Source: Carnobacterium divergens
GTDB taxonomy: Bacteria > Bacillota > Bacilli > Lactobacillales > Carnobacteriaceae
Direction: 5' to 3'
Assembly (NCBI RefSeq): GCF_900258435.1
Contig: NZ_LT992558.1
Coordinates: forward strand, 2,098,965 to 2,162,964
DNA: 64,000 nt
Part shown: piece after piece, positions 36,131 through 43,031 of the stretch
Position numbering within the stretch: position 1 is the first letter of the stretch
Layout of the letters: each line of letters opens with the position of its first letter
Program-made: the position numbers and the translations under genes
The notes under the pieces: generated by a model
What the model was told of the DNA's origin: nothing
Seen by the model: only the letters and a program-made list of their open reading frames with translations
Database searches by the model: none

Positions 36131-37444
36131 TTAATAGCGGCCATAGCCTACAATAAATTTATCCCAATAATAAGCGTAGTTCGCATAAGCAACTCCTGAT
36201 GAAGATTGTGAGCCGATAAAGGTTGAACCACCTGCATAAATTCCTACGTGATCAATCTCGCCACCTGATTGTGAGAAGAAGACTAAATCACCTGGTTGTG
36301 GGTTAGAAACTTTTGTTGAAGCAGCGTATTGTGCGGAAGCAACTCGTGGAATTGAAATTCCTGCTCTTGCAAATACATATTGTGTAAATCCTGAACAGTC
36401 AAAGCCATTGGTTGTTGTTCCACCCCAAAGGTACGGAATTCCTTGTAAAGGATTGGCAATTGCTTGTAAGTTGCTCCATGAAGCACCGCCACCAGCTGGT
36501 GGTGTTGGTTTTACTGGCTCTGGATCTGGTTTTACAGGTGCTGGATCTGGCTTAACGGGTGTTGGATCTGGTTTCACAGGTGTTGGTGTTGGTGCTGGTG
36601 CTGGTGTTGAATTACCTGATGTTCCATTGTTATTTGCAACGAGTGTTGGTGCTGATTGTTCTGAATCTTTAGTAGAACTTGAATCAGCTGTTTCTTTAGT
36701 CGTTGCAGAGGCTAATTGAACAGCTTTTGCTGATTCCTCTTTCGCTGAAGTAAAGGCAGCGACTTGTTTTTCAGCTTCTGCTTTTTGAGCTAAGAATTTA
36801 GCTTTATCGCCTTCAGCTGTTGCTGTATCTGCTGCTAATTGAGCAACTACTACTTCTTTTTCCATTTTTTGTTTTTCTAGCTTGCTTTGTGTTGATTCAA
36901 GTTGTCCAGCCAATGTATTTTGTTGGTTGACTTTCTTTTGTGTTTCATCTTTCTTTGTTTTCACTGCTTCTTTGTCCGCTACTTGTTGTTGAACTAAACC
37001 GCGGTTAGCAGAAACCATTTTACCAACAACGTCGATTCGGCCAATTACATCAGAAAGAGATTCTGCACTAATGATAAATTCTAAGTAATTTTGACTGTCG
37101 CCAGTTACTTGAACAGAACGAGCTTGTTCTTTTAATTGATCATTTCGTTGGTCAATTTTAGCTGTTAATGTTGTAATGTCTTCATCTAATTGTTTCATTT
37201 CAGAATTCGCTGCTTGGATTTCTTTTAATAATCCTTTTGCTTTTGCTTCGTTGTTAGAAATTGAAGATTCAACTGTTTCTAAATCCGATTGAACACTTGT
37301 TGATTTAGACTTTAATGAGTTGATTTTGCTATCTTGTTCTTGAATTTGAGTTTCGACCGAATCTGCATGGGAAACAATAGGTAAAATCATTGAGCTAAAT
37401 GTGATTGTTCCTAAGATGGCAATATTCATTAATTTCTTATTCAC
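36131..37444 (-). CDS. Secreted NlpC/P60 peptidoglycan hydrolase (SagA/CwlO-like)
   Basis: A 437-residue exported DL-endopeptidase that cuts muropeptide stems. Signal peptide residues 1-28 end in ILPIVSHA. A long coiled coil (about 30-235) resembles PcsB/CwlO N-terminal domains. A Ser/Thr linker and a proline repeat (PVKPDP units, about 280-315) follow. The NlpC/P60 domain covers the last 120 residues, with Cys in GFDCSGFTQYVF and His in GEIDHVGIYAG. GTG start at 37444, 9 bases after GGAGG. Such proteins are essential or near-essential for cell separation. Confidence 0.93.
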   Translation of the reverse strand: MNKKLMNIAILGTITFSSMILPIVSHADSVETQIQEQDSKINSLKSKSTSVQSDLETVESSISNNEAKAKGLLKEIQAANSEMKQLDEDITTLTAKIDQRNDQLKEQARSVQVTGDSQNYLEFIISAESLSDVIGRIDVVGKMVSANRGLVQQQVADKEAVKTKKDETQKKVNQQNTLAGQLESTQSKLEKQKMEKEVVVAQLAADTATAEGDKAKFLAQKAEAEKQVAAFTSAKEESAKAVQLASATTKETADSSSTKDSEQSAPTLVANNNGTSGNSTPAPAPTPTPVKPDPTPVKPDPAPVKPDPEPVKPTPPAGGGASWSNLQAIANPLQGIPYLWGGTTTNGFDCSGFTQYVFARAGISIPRVASAQYAASTKVSNPQPGDLVFFSQSGGEIDHVGIYAGGSTFIGSQSSSGVAYANYAYYWDKFIVGYGRY

Positions 37445-37622
37445 GATTTCATTCCTCCAAAGTATCATTCTTTTTTATTTTCATCATTTATTGTTTAAAT
37501 TTTAAAGTTTTCCTTAACGTCTACTTAGTATAGCATACTTCACTTTCAAATTAGATATCTATTAGATTACAATAAAATTTCATTCACCTTGTTATTTATC
37601 ACATTCTTAAGAATTCTATTAC

Positions 37623-38189
37623 TTATTTGTCATAATTGACTGCCATTCTAAAGGAACAGTTCATTGTGTGGTCATTTATCAACCCGGCTGCTTGCATAAA
37701 TGCGTAACACGTAACAGGTCCGATAAAAGAAAACCCTCTCTTTTTTAGGTCTTTAGCCAGTTGATTCGACAATTCAGTTTGTGCTGGAACTTCTGCAATC
37801 GTTTCAAATTGGTTATCAATCGTTTGGTAATCAACAAAAGACCATAAATAACGATCAAAACTTCCCCACTCTTTTTGAACCTTAATAAAAGCCTGCGCAT
37901 TTTTAATAATTGAGTTTATTTTTAACCGATTGCGGATAATTCCAGCATTATTCATTAATTCTTCCACTTTTTCATCTGAATAACCAGCTATTTTATGATA
38001 ATCAAACTGATCTAACGCTTCACGATAATTTTCACGTTTTACTAAAATCGTTGACCAACTCAAACCTGCCTGCATCGTTTCTAAAATTAAGAGCTCAAAT
38101 AAACTGTCTTCCGAATGATGGGGGTTTCCCCACTCTTCATCATGATACCTACTATCTAACTCTTTTTTTGCCCAAGCGCATCTTTCCAT
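37623..38189 (-). CDS. tag: DNA-3-methyladenine glycosylase I
   Basis: Base excision repair enzyme that removes 3-methyladenine, 188 residues. The zinc snap is complete: Cys4 (MERCAWAK), His17 (RYHDEEWG), and the C-terminal NDHTMNCSF (His and Cys). Substrate pocket residues are in FELLILETMQAGLSWSTIL. The ATG at 38189 follows GGGAGG; the longer frame to 38240 is rejected. Standalone gene. Confidence 0.94.
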   Translation of the reverse strand: MERCAWAKKELDSRYHDEEWGNPHHSEDSLFELLILETMQAGLSWSTILVKRENYREALDQFDYHKIAGYSDEKVEELMNNAGIIRNRLKINSIIKNAQAFIKVQKEWGSFDRYLWSFVDYQTIDNQFETIAEVPAQTELSNQLAKDLKKRGFSFIGPVTCYAFMQAAGLINDHTMNCSFRMAVNYDK

Positions 38190-38371
38190 TTTTTTAGCCT
38201 CCCAAATTTCGTTACTGCTTTTATTATAGATGACAATCATTAACTTGCAAGTATCTGCCTATGTGAGGTTAAACACAAGCATAATTGCTAGCTAATCATT
38301 TTAATTCATGTTAAAGTATAGTGTCAATCTATCTTATTTAATTGATGGGAGAAAATTTAGGAGGATTTACT

Positions 38372-39337
38372 ATGTCAAAAGATTATCGTGTTTTACTTTA
38401 TTATCAATATGTTACGATTGAAGATGGTGCAGAATTTGCAAAAGAACACCTTCAGTTTTGTAAAGATTTAGGTCTTAAAGGCCGTATTTTAGTGGCCGAT
38501 GAAGGAATCAACGGAACCGTTTCTGGTACAGTAGAAGAAACACAGCGTTACATAGATGCGATGCACGCTGATTCACGTTTTGCTGAAACTGTTTTTAAAA
38601 TTGATACTGAAAATCATGATGCTTTCAAAAAAATGTTTGTTCGCTACCGTCCTGAGTTGGTTTCTTTAAACTTGGAAGATGATATTGATCCACTTAAATT
38701 AACCGGTGCCTACTTAAGTCCTAAAGAATTTAGAGATGCTATTTTAGATGAAGACGTTGTGGTCATTGATGCCCGTAATGATTATGAATATGATTTGGGT
38801 CATTTTAGAGGAGCTGTTCGCCCTGAAATCCGCAGTTTCCGCGAATTGCCTCAATGGATTCGTGAGAACAAAGATCAATTTATGGAAAAACGCGTTGTTA
38901 CCTATTGTACTGGTGGCATTCGCTGTGAGAAATTTTCTGGCTGGTTAGTCCGTGAAGGGTTTAAAGATGTTGGTCAATTACATGGCGGTATTGCGACTTA
39001 TGGAAAAGATCCAGAAGTACAAGGCGATTTATGGGATGGTCAAATGTATGTCTTTGATGAACGAATTAGTGTTCCTATCAACCGCAAGGAGCATGTTATC
39101 GTTGGGAAAGATTGGTTTGATGGAACCCCATGTGAGCGTTACGTAAACTGCGCAGACCCTAAATGCAACCGTCAAATCTTGACTTCACCAGAAAATGAAG
39201 CGAAATATTTACGTGGCTGTAGCCATGAATGTCGTGTTTCGCCTGAGAATCGTTATGTGAAAGAACAACACTTAAGCATTGAGGAAGTCGAAGCTCGTTT
39301 AGCTGAAATTGGCGAAAAACTCCCTTCAAATGTTTAA
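38372..39337 (+). CDS. trhO: tRNA uridine(34) hydroxylase, rhodanese family
   Basis: Oxygen-dependent hydroxylation of U34 in tRNA (TrhO/YceA family), 321 residues. N-terminal acylphosphatase-like domain ([14 protein letters not shown]...[16 protein letters not shown]). Central rhodanese domain with catalytic Cys in [14 protein letters not shown]-terminal Cys-rich tail ([25 protein letters not shown]). The SD GGAGG 8 bases before the ATG at 38372 decides the start over one at 38342. Confidence 0.95.
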   Translation: MSKDYRVLLYYQYVTIEDGAEFAKEHLQFCKDLGLKGRILVADEGINGTVSGTVEETQRYIDAMHADSRFAETVFKIDTENHDAFKKMFVRYRPELVSLNLEDDIDPLKLTGAYLSPKEFRDAILDEDVVVIDARNDYEYDLGHFRGAVRPEIRSFRELPQWIRENKDQFMEKRVVTYCTGGIRCEKFSGWLVREGFKDVGQLHGGIATYGKDPEVQGDLWDGQMYVFDERISVPINRKEHVIVGKDWFDGTPCERYVNCADPKCNRQILTSPENEAKYLRGCSHECRVSPENRYVKEQHLSIEEVEARLAEIGEKLPSNV

Positions 39338-39339
39338 TA

Positions 39340-39381
39340 AAAAAAGGCTTTGTTGACGTAAACGTCAACGAAGCCTTTTTT
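39340..39381. terminator. Bidirectional terminator between trhO and the ABC operon
   Basis: 20-bp stem (39340-39359 with 39362-39381) built on AAGGCTTTGTTGACGT, one G-U pair, flanked by A and T runs. Confidence 0.9.
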
Positions 39382-39382
39382 C

Positions 39383-40186
39383 TTATCCTAAAACCAAAGA
39401 ATCTTCACTCATTACTTGACCACTATTTTTTTGGAATAAGGTCAATAAATCAGGAACGGTTAATTCTTGCTTTTGCGCCCCTTTAATATCTACTACAATT
39501 TGCCCATTATATAACATAATTAAACGATTGCCATACCGAATCGCATCTTCCATATTATGAGTAATCATTAGAGCCGTTAGTTTTTTTTCTTCAATTACTT
39601 TTTCTGTTAATTCTAAGACAGATTGGCTAGTTTTTGGATCAAGAGCCGCTGTATGCTCATCTAATAAAAGTAATTTGGGTGTTACTAACGTTGCCATTAA
39701 TAATGTAACGGCTTGACGTTGGCCACCTGAAAGCAATCCCACTTCCATTTTCAATCGATTTTCTAGTCCTAAATTAAGTTGTTGCAACTGTTCTTTAAAA
39801 AAAGCGCGTTGTGCTCCCTTTACGCCTTTTGATAGACCTCTCTTTTTCCCTCTTTTATAAGCAACTGCTAAATTTTCTTCAATCGACAAACGCGTTGCCG
39901 TTCCCATACGAGGGTCTTGAAATACTCGTCCAATATAAGTGGCTCGTTTGGCTGTTTTTTGGTTAGTAACATCAACACCGTCCACTAAGATTTCTCCTTC
40001 ATCAACAGAGAAGCTACCAGCGATGCTGTTTAACAAAGTTGATTTACCAGCACCGTTGCCGCCAATAATCGTAACAAATTCGCCAGCTTCTAAGGTTAAA
40101 TCAATGCCTTTTAACACATGATGTTCATTGATAGTTCCTACTTCAAAGCTTTTATGAACGCCCTTTAATTCTAAAATAGTGCTCAT
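39383..40186 (-). CDS. ABC transporter ATP-binding protein (TrpZ-like)
   Basis: ATPase of the three-gene importer, 267 residues. Walker A is GGNGAGKSTLLNSI, signature LLSGGQRQAVTLLMA, Walker B KLLLLDEHTAALD, H-loop MITHNMED. DEH replaces the usual DEP, as is common in this family of BMP-like and TrpXYZ-type importers. Its ATG overlaps the permease stop (ATGA). Confidence 0.92.
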   Translation of the reverse strand: MSTILELKGVHKSFEVGTINEHHVLKGIDLTLEAGEFVTIIGGNGAGKSTLLNSIAGSFSVDEGEILVDGVDVTNQKTAKRATYIGRVFQDPRMGTATRLSIEENLAVAYKRGKKRGLSKGVKGAQRAFFKEQLQQLNLGLENRLKMEVGLLSGGQRQAVTLLMATLVTPKLLLLDEHTAALDPKTSQSVLELTEKVIEEKKLTALMITHNMEDAIRYGNRLIMLYNGQIVVDIKGAQKQELTVPDLLTLFQKNSGQVMSEDSLVLG

Positions 40187-41082
40187 GCTAATTTGCCTCC
40201 TTTTTTCTTGCTTTTTTTCATTCCTTTTAATTTACCACGCAACAATGGTGTTGAAAGTGCGATGGCCAAAATAAGTGCTGAAAATAATTTTAAATCAGTT
40301 GGTGCTACGCCTAATTGTAAAACGATATCAATAATCAAACGATAAACGATGGCTCCAATGACGATTGTCATCAGACGTTTTACAAAAGTTAAATGGCTGA
40401 AAATAACTTCTCCAATAATAAGCGAAGCTAGTCCAATCACAATTGTGCCAATTCCCATGCTAATATCCGCATACCCATTATTTTGTGCTAATAATGCTCC
40501 TGACAAGGCAATCAAACCATTACATAACATATACCCTATAATTTTCATTAAATCAGTATTAATCCCATTGGCTTCACTCATTTCCTCGTTGTCTCCTGTT
40601 GAATGAATGGCTAACCCTATTTCCGTACTAAAAAAGAAATACAATACCACTATCACAATAGCAACTGCGATGCCTCCGACAATTAAAACAGCTGTTTGAT
40701 TGGTCATTCCTAGTAAAGCCAAACTTCTCATAATTGTTTTTTGACCTAGCAATGAAATATTCGCTTGTCCCATGATTCTTAGGTTAATCGAATACAACGC
40801 CGTCATTGTTAAAATACCCGTTAATAATGCTGGGATTTTCAATTTAGTATGCAACAAGCCTGAAACTAAGCCTGCCCCCATGCCACCTAATAGCGCCATT
40901 AAAGTGGCAATAATAGGGCTAGTCCCAGCCACAATTTGACTTGCACAAATAGCCGCGCCTAGCGGAAAACTTCCCTCCGCTGTTAAATCGGCGATATCTA
41001 AAATACGATACGTTAGGTAAACCCCAATTGCCATAATTGACCATAAAAGACCTTGCGAAACACTTGACATGATAATATCCAT
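40183..41082 (-). CDS. ABC transporter permease (TrpY-like, BPD_transp_2 family)
   Basis: A 299-residue membrane subunit with about eight to nine TM helices and the branched-chain-type permease pattern (DIADLTAEGSFPLGAA, GMGAGLVSGLLHTKLKIPAL, GIGTIVIGLASLIIGE). The basic tail KGKLKGMKKSKKKGGK faces the cytosol. Middle gene of the operon, 42 bp after the binding protein gene. Confidence 0.92.
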   Translation of the reverse strand: MDIIMSSVSQGLLWSIMAIGVYLTYRILDIADLTAEGSFPLGAAICASQIVAGTSPIIATLMALLGGMGAGLVSGLLHTKLKIPALLTGILTMTALYSINLRIMGQANISLLGQKTIMRSLALLGMTNQTAVLIVGGIAVAIVIVVLYFFFSTEIGLAIHSTGDNEEMSEANGINTDLMKIIGYMLCNGLIALSGALLAQNNGYADISMGIGTIVIGLASLIIGEVIFSHLTFVKRLMTIVIGAIVYRLIIDIVLQLGVAPTDLKLFSALILAIALSTPLLRGKLKGMKKSKKKGGKLA

Positions 41083-41124
41083 TTAAGTTATCTTCCTTCC
41101 TATATAACAACACTTTGTGAGTCG

Positions 41125-42096
41125 TTATTTTTTGATTTTAATGCTTGCAGGATCAATTTCTAGTGCTTTTGCCATTTTTTGATTGACAACAAGTTCCAGG
41201 TTTTTAGAGGTTTCAATGGACAACTCTTCTGGTTTGGCTTCACCTTTTAAAATTTTAACAGCTAATTTTCCTGTTTGACGTCCTAGTTTTTCATAATTGA
41301 TTCCGTAAGTTGCTAAACCACCCTCTTCAACCATATCTGTTGAACCAGCAATCACGGGAATTTTAGCTGCTTCCGCGATTTCACCCACTGTCGACATTGT
41401 TTTTGCTAAGGTATTATCTGTTGGAATGTAGATTCCATCAACTTGTTTTGCTAATGACGTCATCACTTGTTGAACATCATTAGTTGAAGAAACTGTTACT
41501 TCTTTTACTTTAACCCCTGATTTTTCAAGCGCTTTTTTCGCTAATTTTGATTGAATTTCCGAATTTTTTTCACTTGCATTGTAAATAATTCCTACTGTTT
41601 TAGCTTCCGGTACGATGGATAACAACAAGTCTGTTTGTTCGTCAATTGGCACCATATCGCTTGTTCCAGTAACATTTCCGCCTGGTTTTTCATTGCTTGT
41701 TACTAACCCTGCTGAAACGGCATCTGTCACGGCTGTGAATAAAACAGGAAGGGTTGTGGTTTCATTGACAACAGATTGTGCTGCAGGTGTTGCGATGGCT
41801 AGAATGACATCATTTTTATTTTTTACTAAGCGTTCACTCATACTTTTCAAATTCGATTGATCCCCTTGAGCATTTTGGTAATCTAAGGTCATATTTTTTC
41901 CCTCTTCATATCCAGCATCTTTCAATTCTGCAACAAAACCTTTGCGTGCTTGATCCAATGAATTGTGTTCCATATATTGTAAAACGCCAACTTTAACTTC
42001 CTTTTTGTTCTCACTTTTTGAATTTCCGCCAGTACATCCCGCTAATAACCCTAACGCTACTAATCCTGTTAAACTTGCAATTGCTATTTTTTTCAT
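41125..42096 (-). CDS. ABC transporter substrate-binding lipoprotein (ABC_sub_bind/TrpX-like)
   Basis: 323 residues with lipobox LLAGC (Cys about 20) and the ABC_sub_bind fold (VGVLQYMEHNSLDQARKGF, QGDQSNLKSMSERLV, LAIATPAAQSVVNET, PVLFTAVTDAV, GTSDMVPI). In streptococci such systems are proposed tryptophan importers (TrpXYZ); here the ligand is inferred only. The SD TTGGAGGA sits 9-10 bases before the ATG at 42096; the ATG at 42111 overlaps this SD. Preceded by a leader of about 385 bases with an internal terminator. Confidence 0.9.
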   Translation of the reverse strand: MKKIAIASLTGLVALGLLAGCTGGNSKSENKKEVKVGVLQYMEHNSLDQARKGFVAELKDAGYEEGKNMTLDYQNAQGDQSNLKSMSERLVKNKNDVILAIATPAAQSVVNETTTLPVLFTAVTDAVSAGLVTSNEKPGGNVTGTSDMVPIDEQTDLLLSIVPEAKTVGIIYNASEKNSEIQSKLAKKALEKSGVKVKEVTVSSTNDVQQVMTSLAKQVDGIYIPTDNTLAKTMSTVGEIAEAAKIPVIAGSTDMVEEGGLATYGINYEKLGRQTGKLAVKILKGEAKPEELSIETSKNLELVVNQKMAKALEIDPASIKIKK

Positions 42097-42202
42097 CTTT
42101 TTTTCCTCCAATTTTTTATTATTTAATAATTAAGAATTTTCAAACTATTATAGTTCCTTTAACGCTACTCCTATCTGTTTAATTTGTTTTGAAGACACAA
42201 AA

Positions 42203-42243
42203 ACACCTCTTTAGATTTTGATCAGTAAAATCTAAAGAGGTGT
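42203..42243 (-). terminator. Leader terminator (attenuator candidate) before the TrpXYZ-like operon
   Basis: Perfect 17-bp stem, ACACCTCTTTAGATTTT with its complement, 7-base loop, followed by TTTT on the minus strand only. It lies about 105 bases before the first structural gene and 240 bases after the predicted start of transcription. Confidence 0.8.
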
Positions 42244-42488
42244 CCCTGATTCCCTATTGAGGAAAAATAAACGATAAAGCCACTCTAGATCATTACTCAT
42301 CTATGTGGCGAATTTTGTGTAAGTCAAAATGCTCTAGCCATATAGATACAAACATTACGGTTTGTACCCATGAAGGTTCATGTTTACAAACACTATCTAA
42401 AATAGCTAAAGAAGAAATTATTCAGTTGTGTTGGGTATACTTGTTCGTTTTTCATAACCATCACTCACAATCTAAATTTGTTAGTCAA

Positions 42489-42517
42489 AGTATAACTATA
42501 ATCAAAATAAATGTCAA
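42489..42517 (-). promoter_or_regulatory. SigA-type promoter of the TrpXYZ-like operon
   Basis: On the minus strand: consensus -35 TTGACA (42517-42512), 17-base spacer, -10 TATACT (42494-42489). Predicted start near 42482. Confidence 0.75.
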
Positions 42518-42613
42518 ATATTTTTTTATTTTAATTAATTTAAAATAGTGCTCTAATTTTCTTGAATTATTTGGTATACTTGTAGGAACAGTATTTTAAG
42601 GAGTGAACCTATC

Positions 42614-42961
42614 TTGGAAAACCTTTATCAACGTTTTAAAACTGTTGTTCAAAAATTTGGATTGTCAAAACAATATTTAGCTGGTGATTTTTATCGTATT
42701 TGCCAGATAAGCCCAGACTGTTACAGTATCGCTTGTTTAAAAGTTGGACCTTGTGGGGAATCTCTTTACCATCCCCAACTAAAAGTGTCTACTCAACATC
42801 ATCAACTGGTCATTTTATCCTATTTTGACAATGTTGAAACGCCCACTCAATCTGTTCTATTAAGTGAGGAATCAACTGAATTTTTAGAAACTAAACTTGA
42901 AATCTTACTTGCTAGATTTGAACACCTTCTTTCAATAGAACCTTCGGGTGATTCAGTTTAA
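42614..42961 (+). CDS. Unknown small cytosolic protein upstream of the PBP gene
   Basis: A 115-residue product with a TTG start, SD AAGGAG 10 bases upstream, and an extended -10 promoter before it. No signal peptide or TM. Four Cys residues lie in the first half (two in QISPDCYSIACLKVGPCGE), and the second half is acidic and helical (EESTEFLETKLEILLARFEH). I do not recognise a family. It precedes the class A PBP gene by 70 bases and may be co-transcribed. Confidence 0.65.
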   Translation: MENLYQRFKTVVQKFGLSKQYLAGDFYRICQISPDCYSIACLKVGPCGESLYHPQLKVSTQHHQLVILSYFDNVETPTQSVLLSEESTEFLETKLEILLARFEHLLSIEPSGDSV

Positions 42962-43031
42962 ATGATTTCATTTATTTTTAAAGCGCAAACATCTAGACGA
43001 TTACTAATTTATATTTATTGAGGTGAAAAAA

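Larger units (their letters stand above)
42112..42613. other. Divergent intergenic region with long transporter leader
   Basis: About 500 bases with no convincing protein gene. On the minus strand it holds a promoter (42489-42517) and then a leader with several hairpins. A 20-codon frame (42393-42455, minus) ends in a Phe/Tyr-rich run FFFSYF. Next come a hairpin TTTGTA...TACAAA (42361-42390) that competes with a second TTTGTA copy at 42347-42352, a long imperfect hairpin at 42298-42348, and a strong terminator at 42203-42243. On the plus strand TGGTATACT (about 42571-42579) is an extended -10 for the 42614 gene. Confidence 0.55.

Noticed and set aside
36408-36719. Rightward Gly/Val/Ser-rich ORF over the NlpC gene
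   Set aside because: It is the antisense of the Pro repeat and linker; no SD and no promoter.
42241-42300. T-box riboswitch before the TrpXYZ-like operon
   Set aside because: AGAGTGGCTTTATCG (minus) resembles the T-box core only in TGG; the ACCGCG half is missing, so I do not call a T-box.
42303-42548. Rightward 81-residue ORF in the transporter leader region
   Set aside because: It covers the leftward promoter and hairpins, has no SD, and its composition is unlike a protein; treated as chance.
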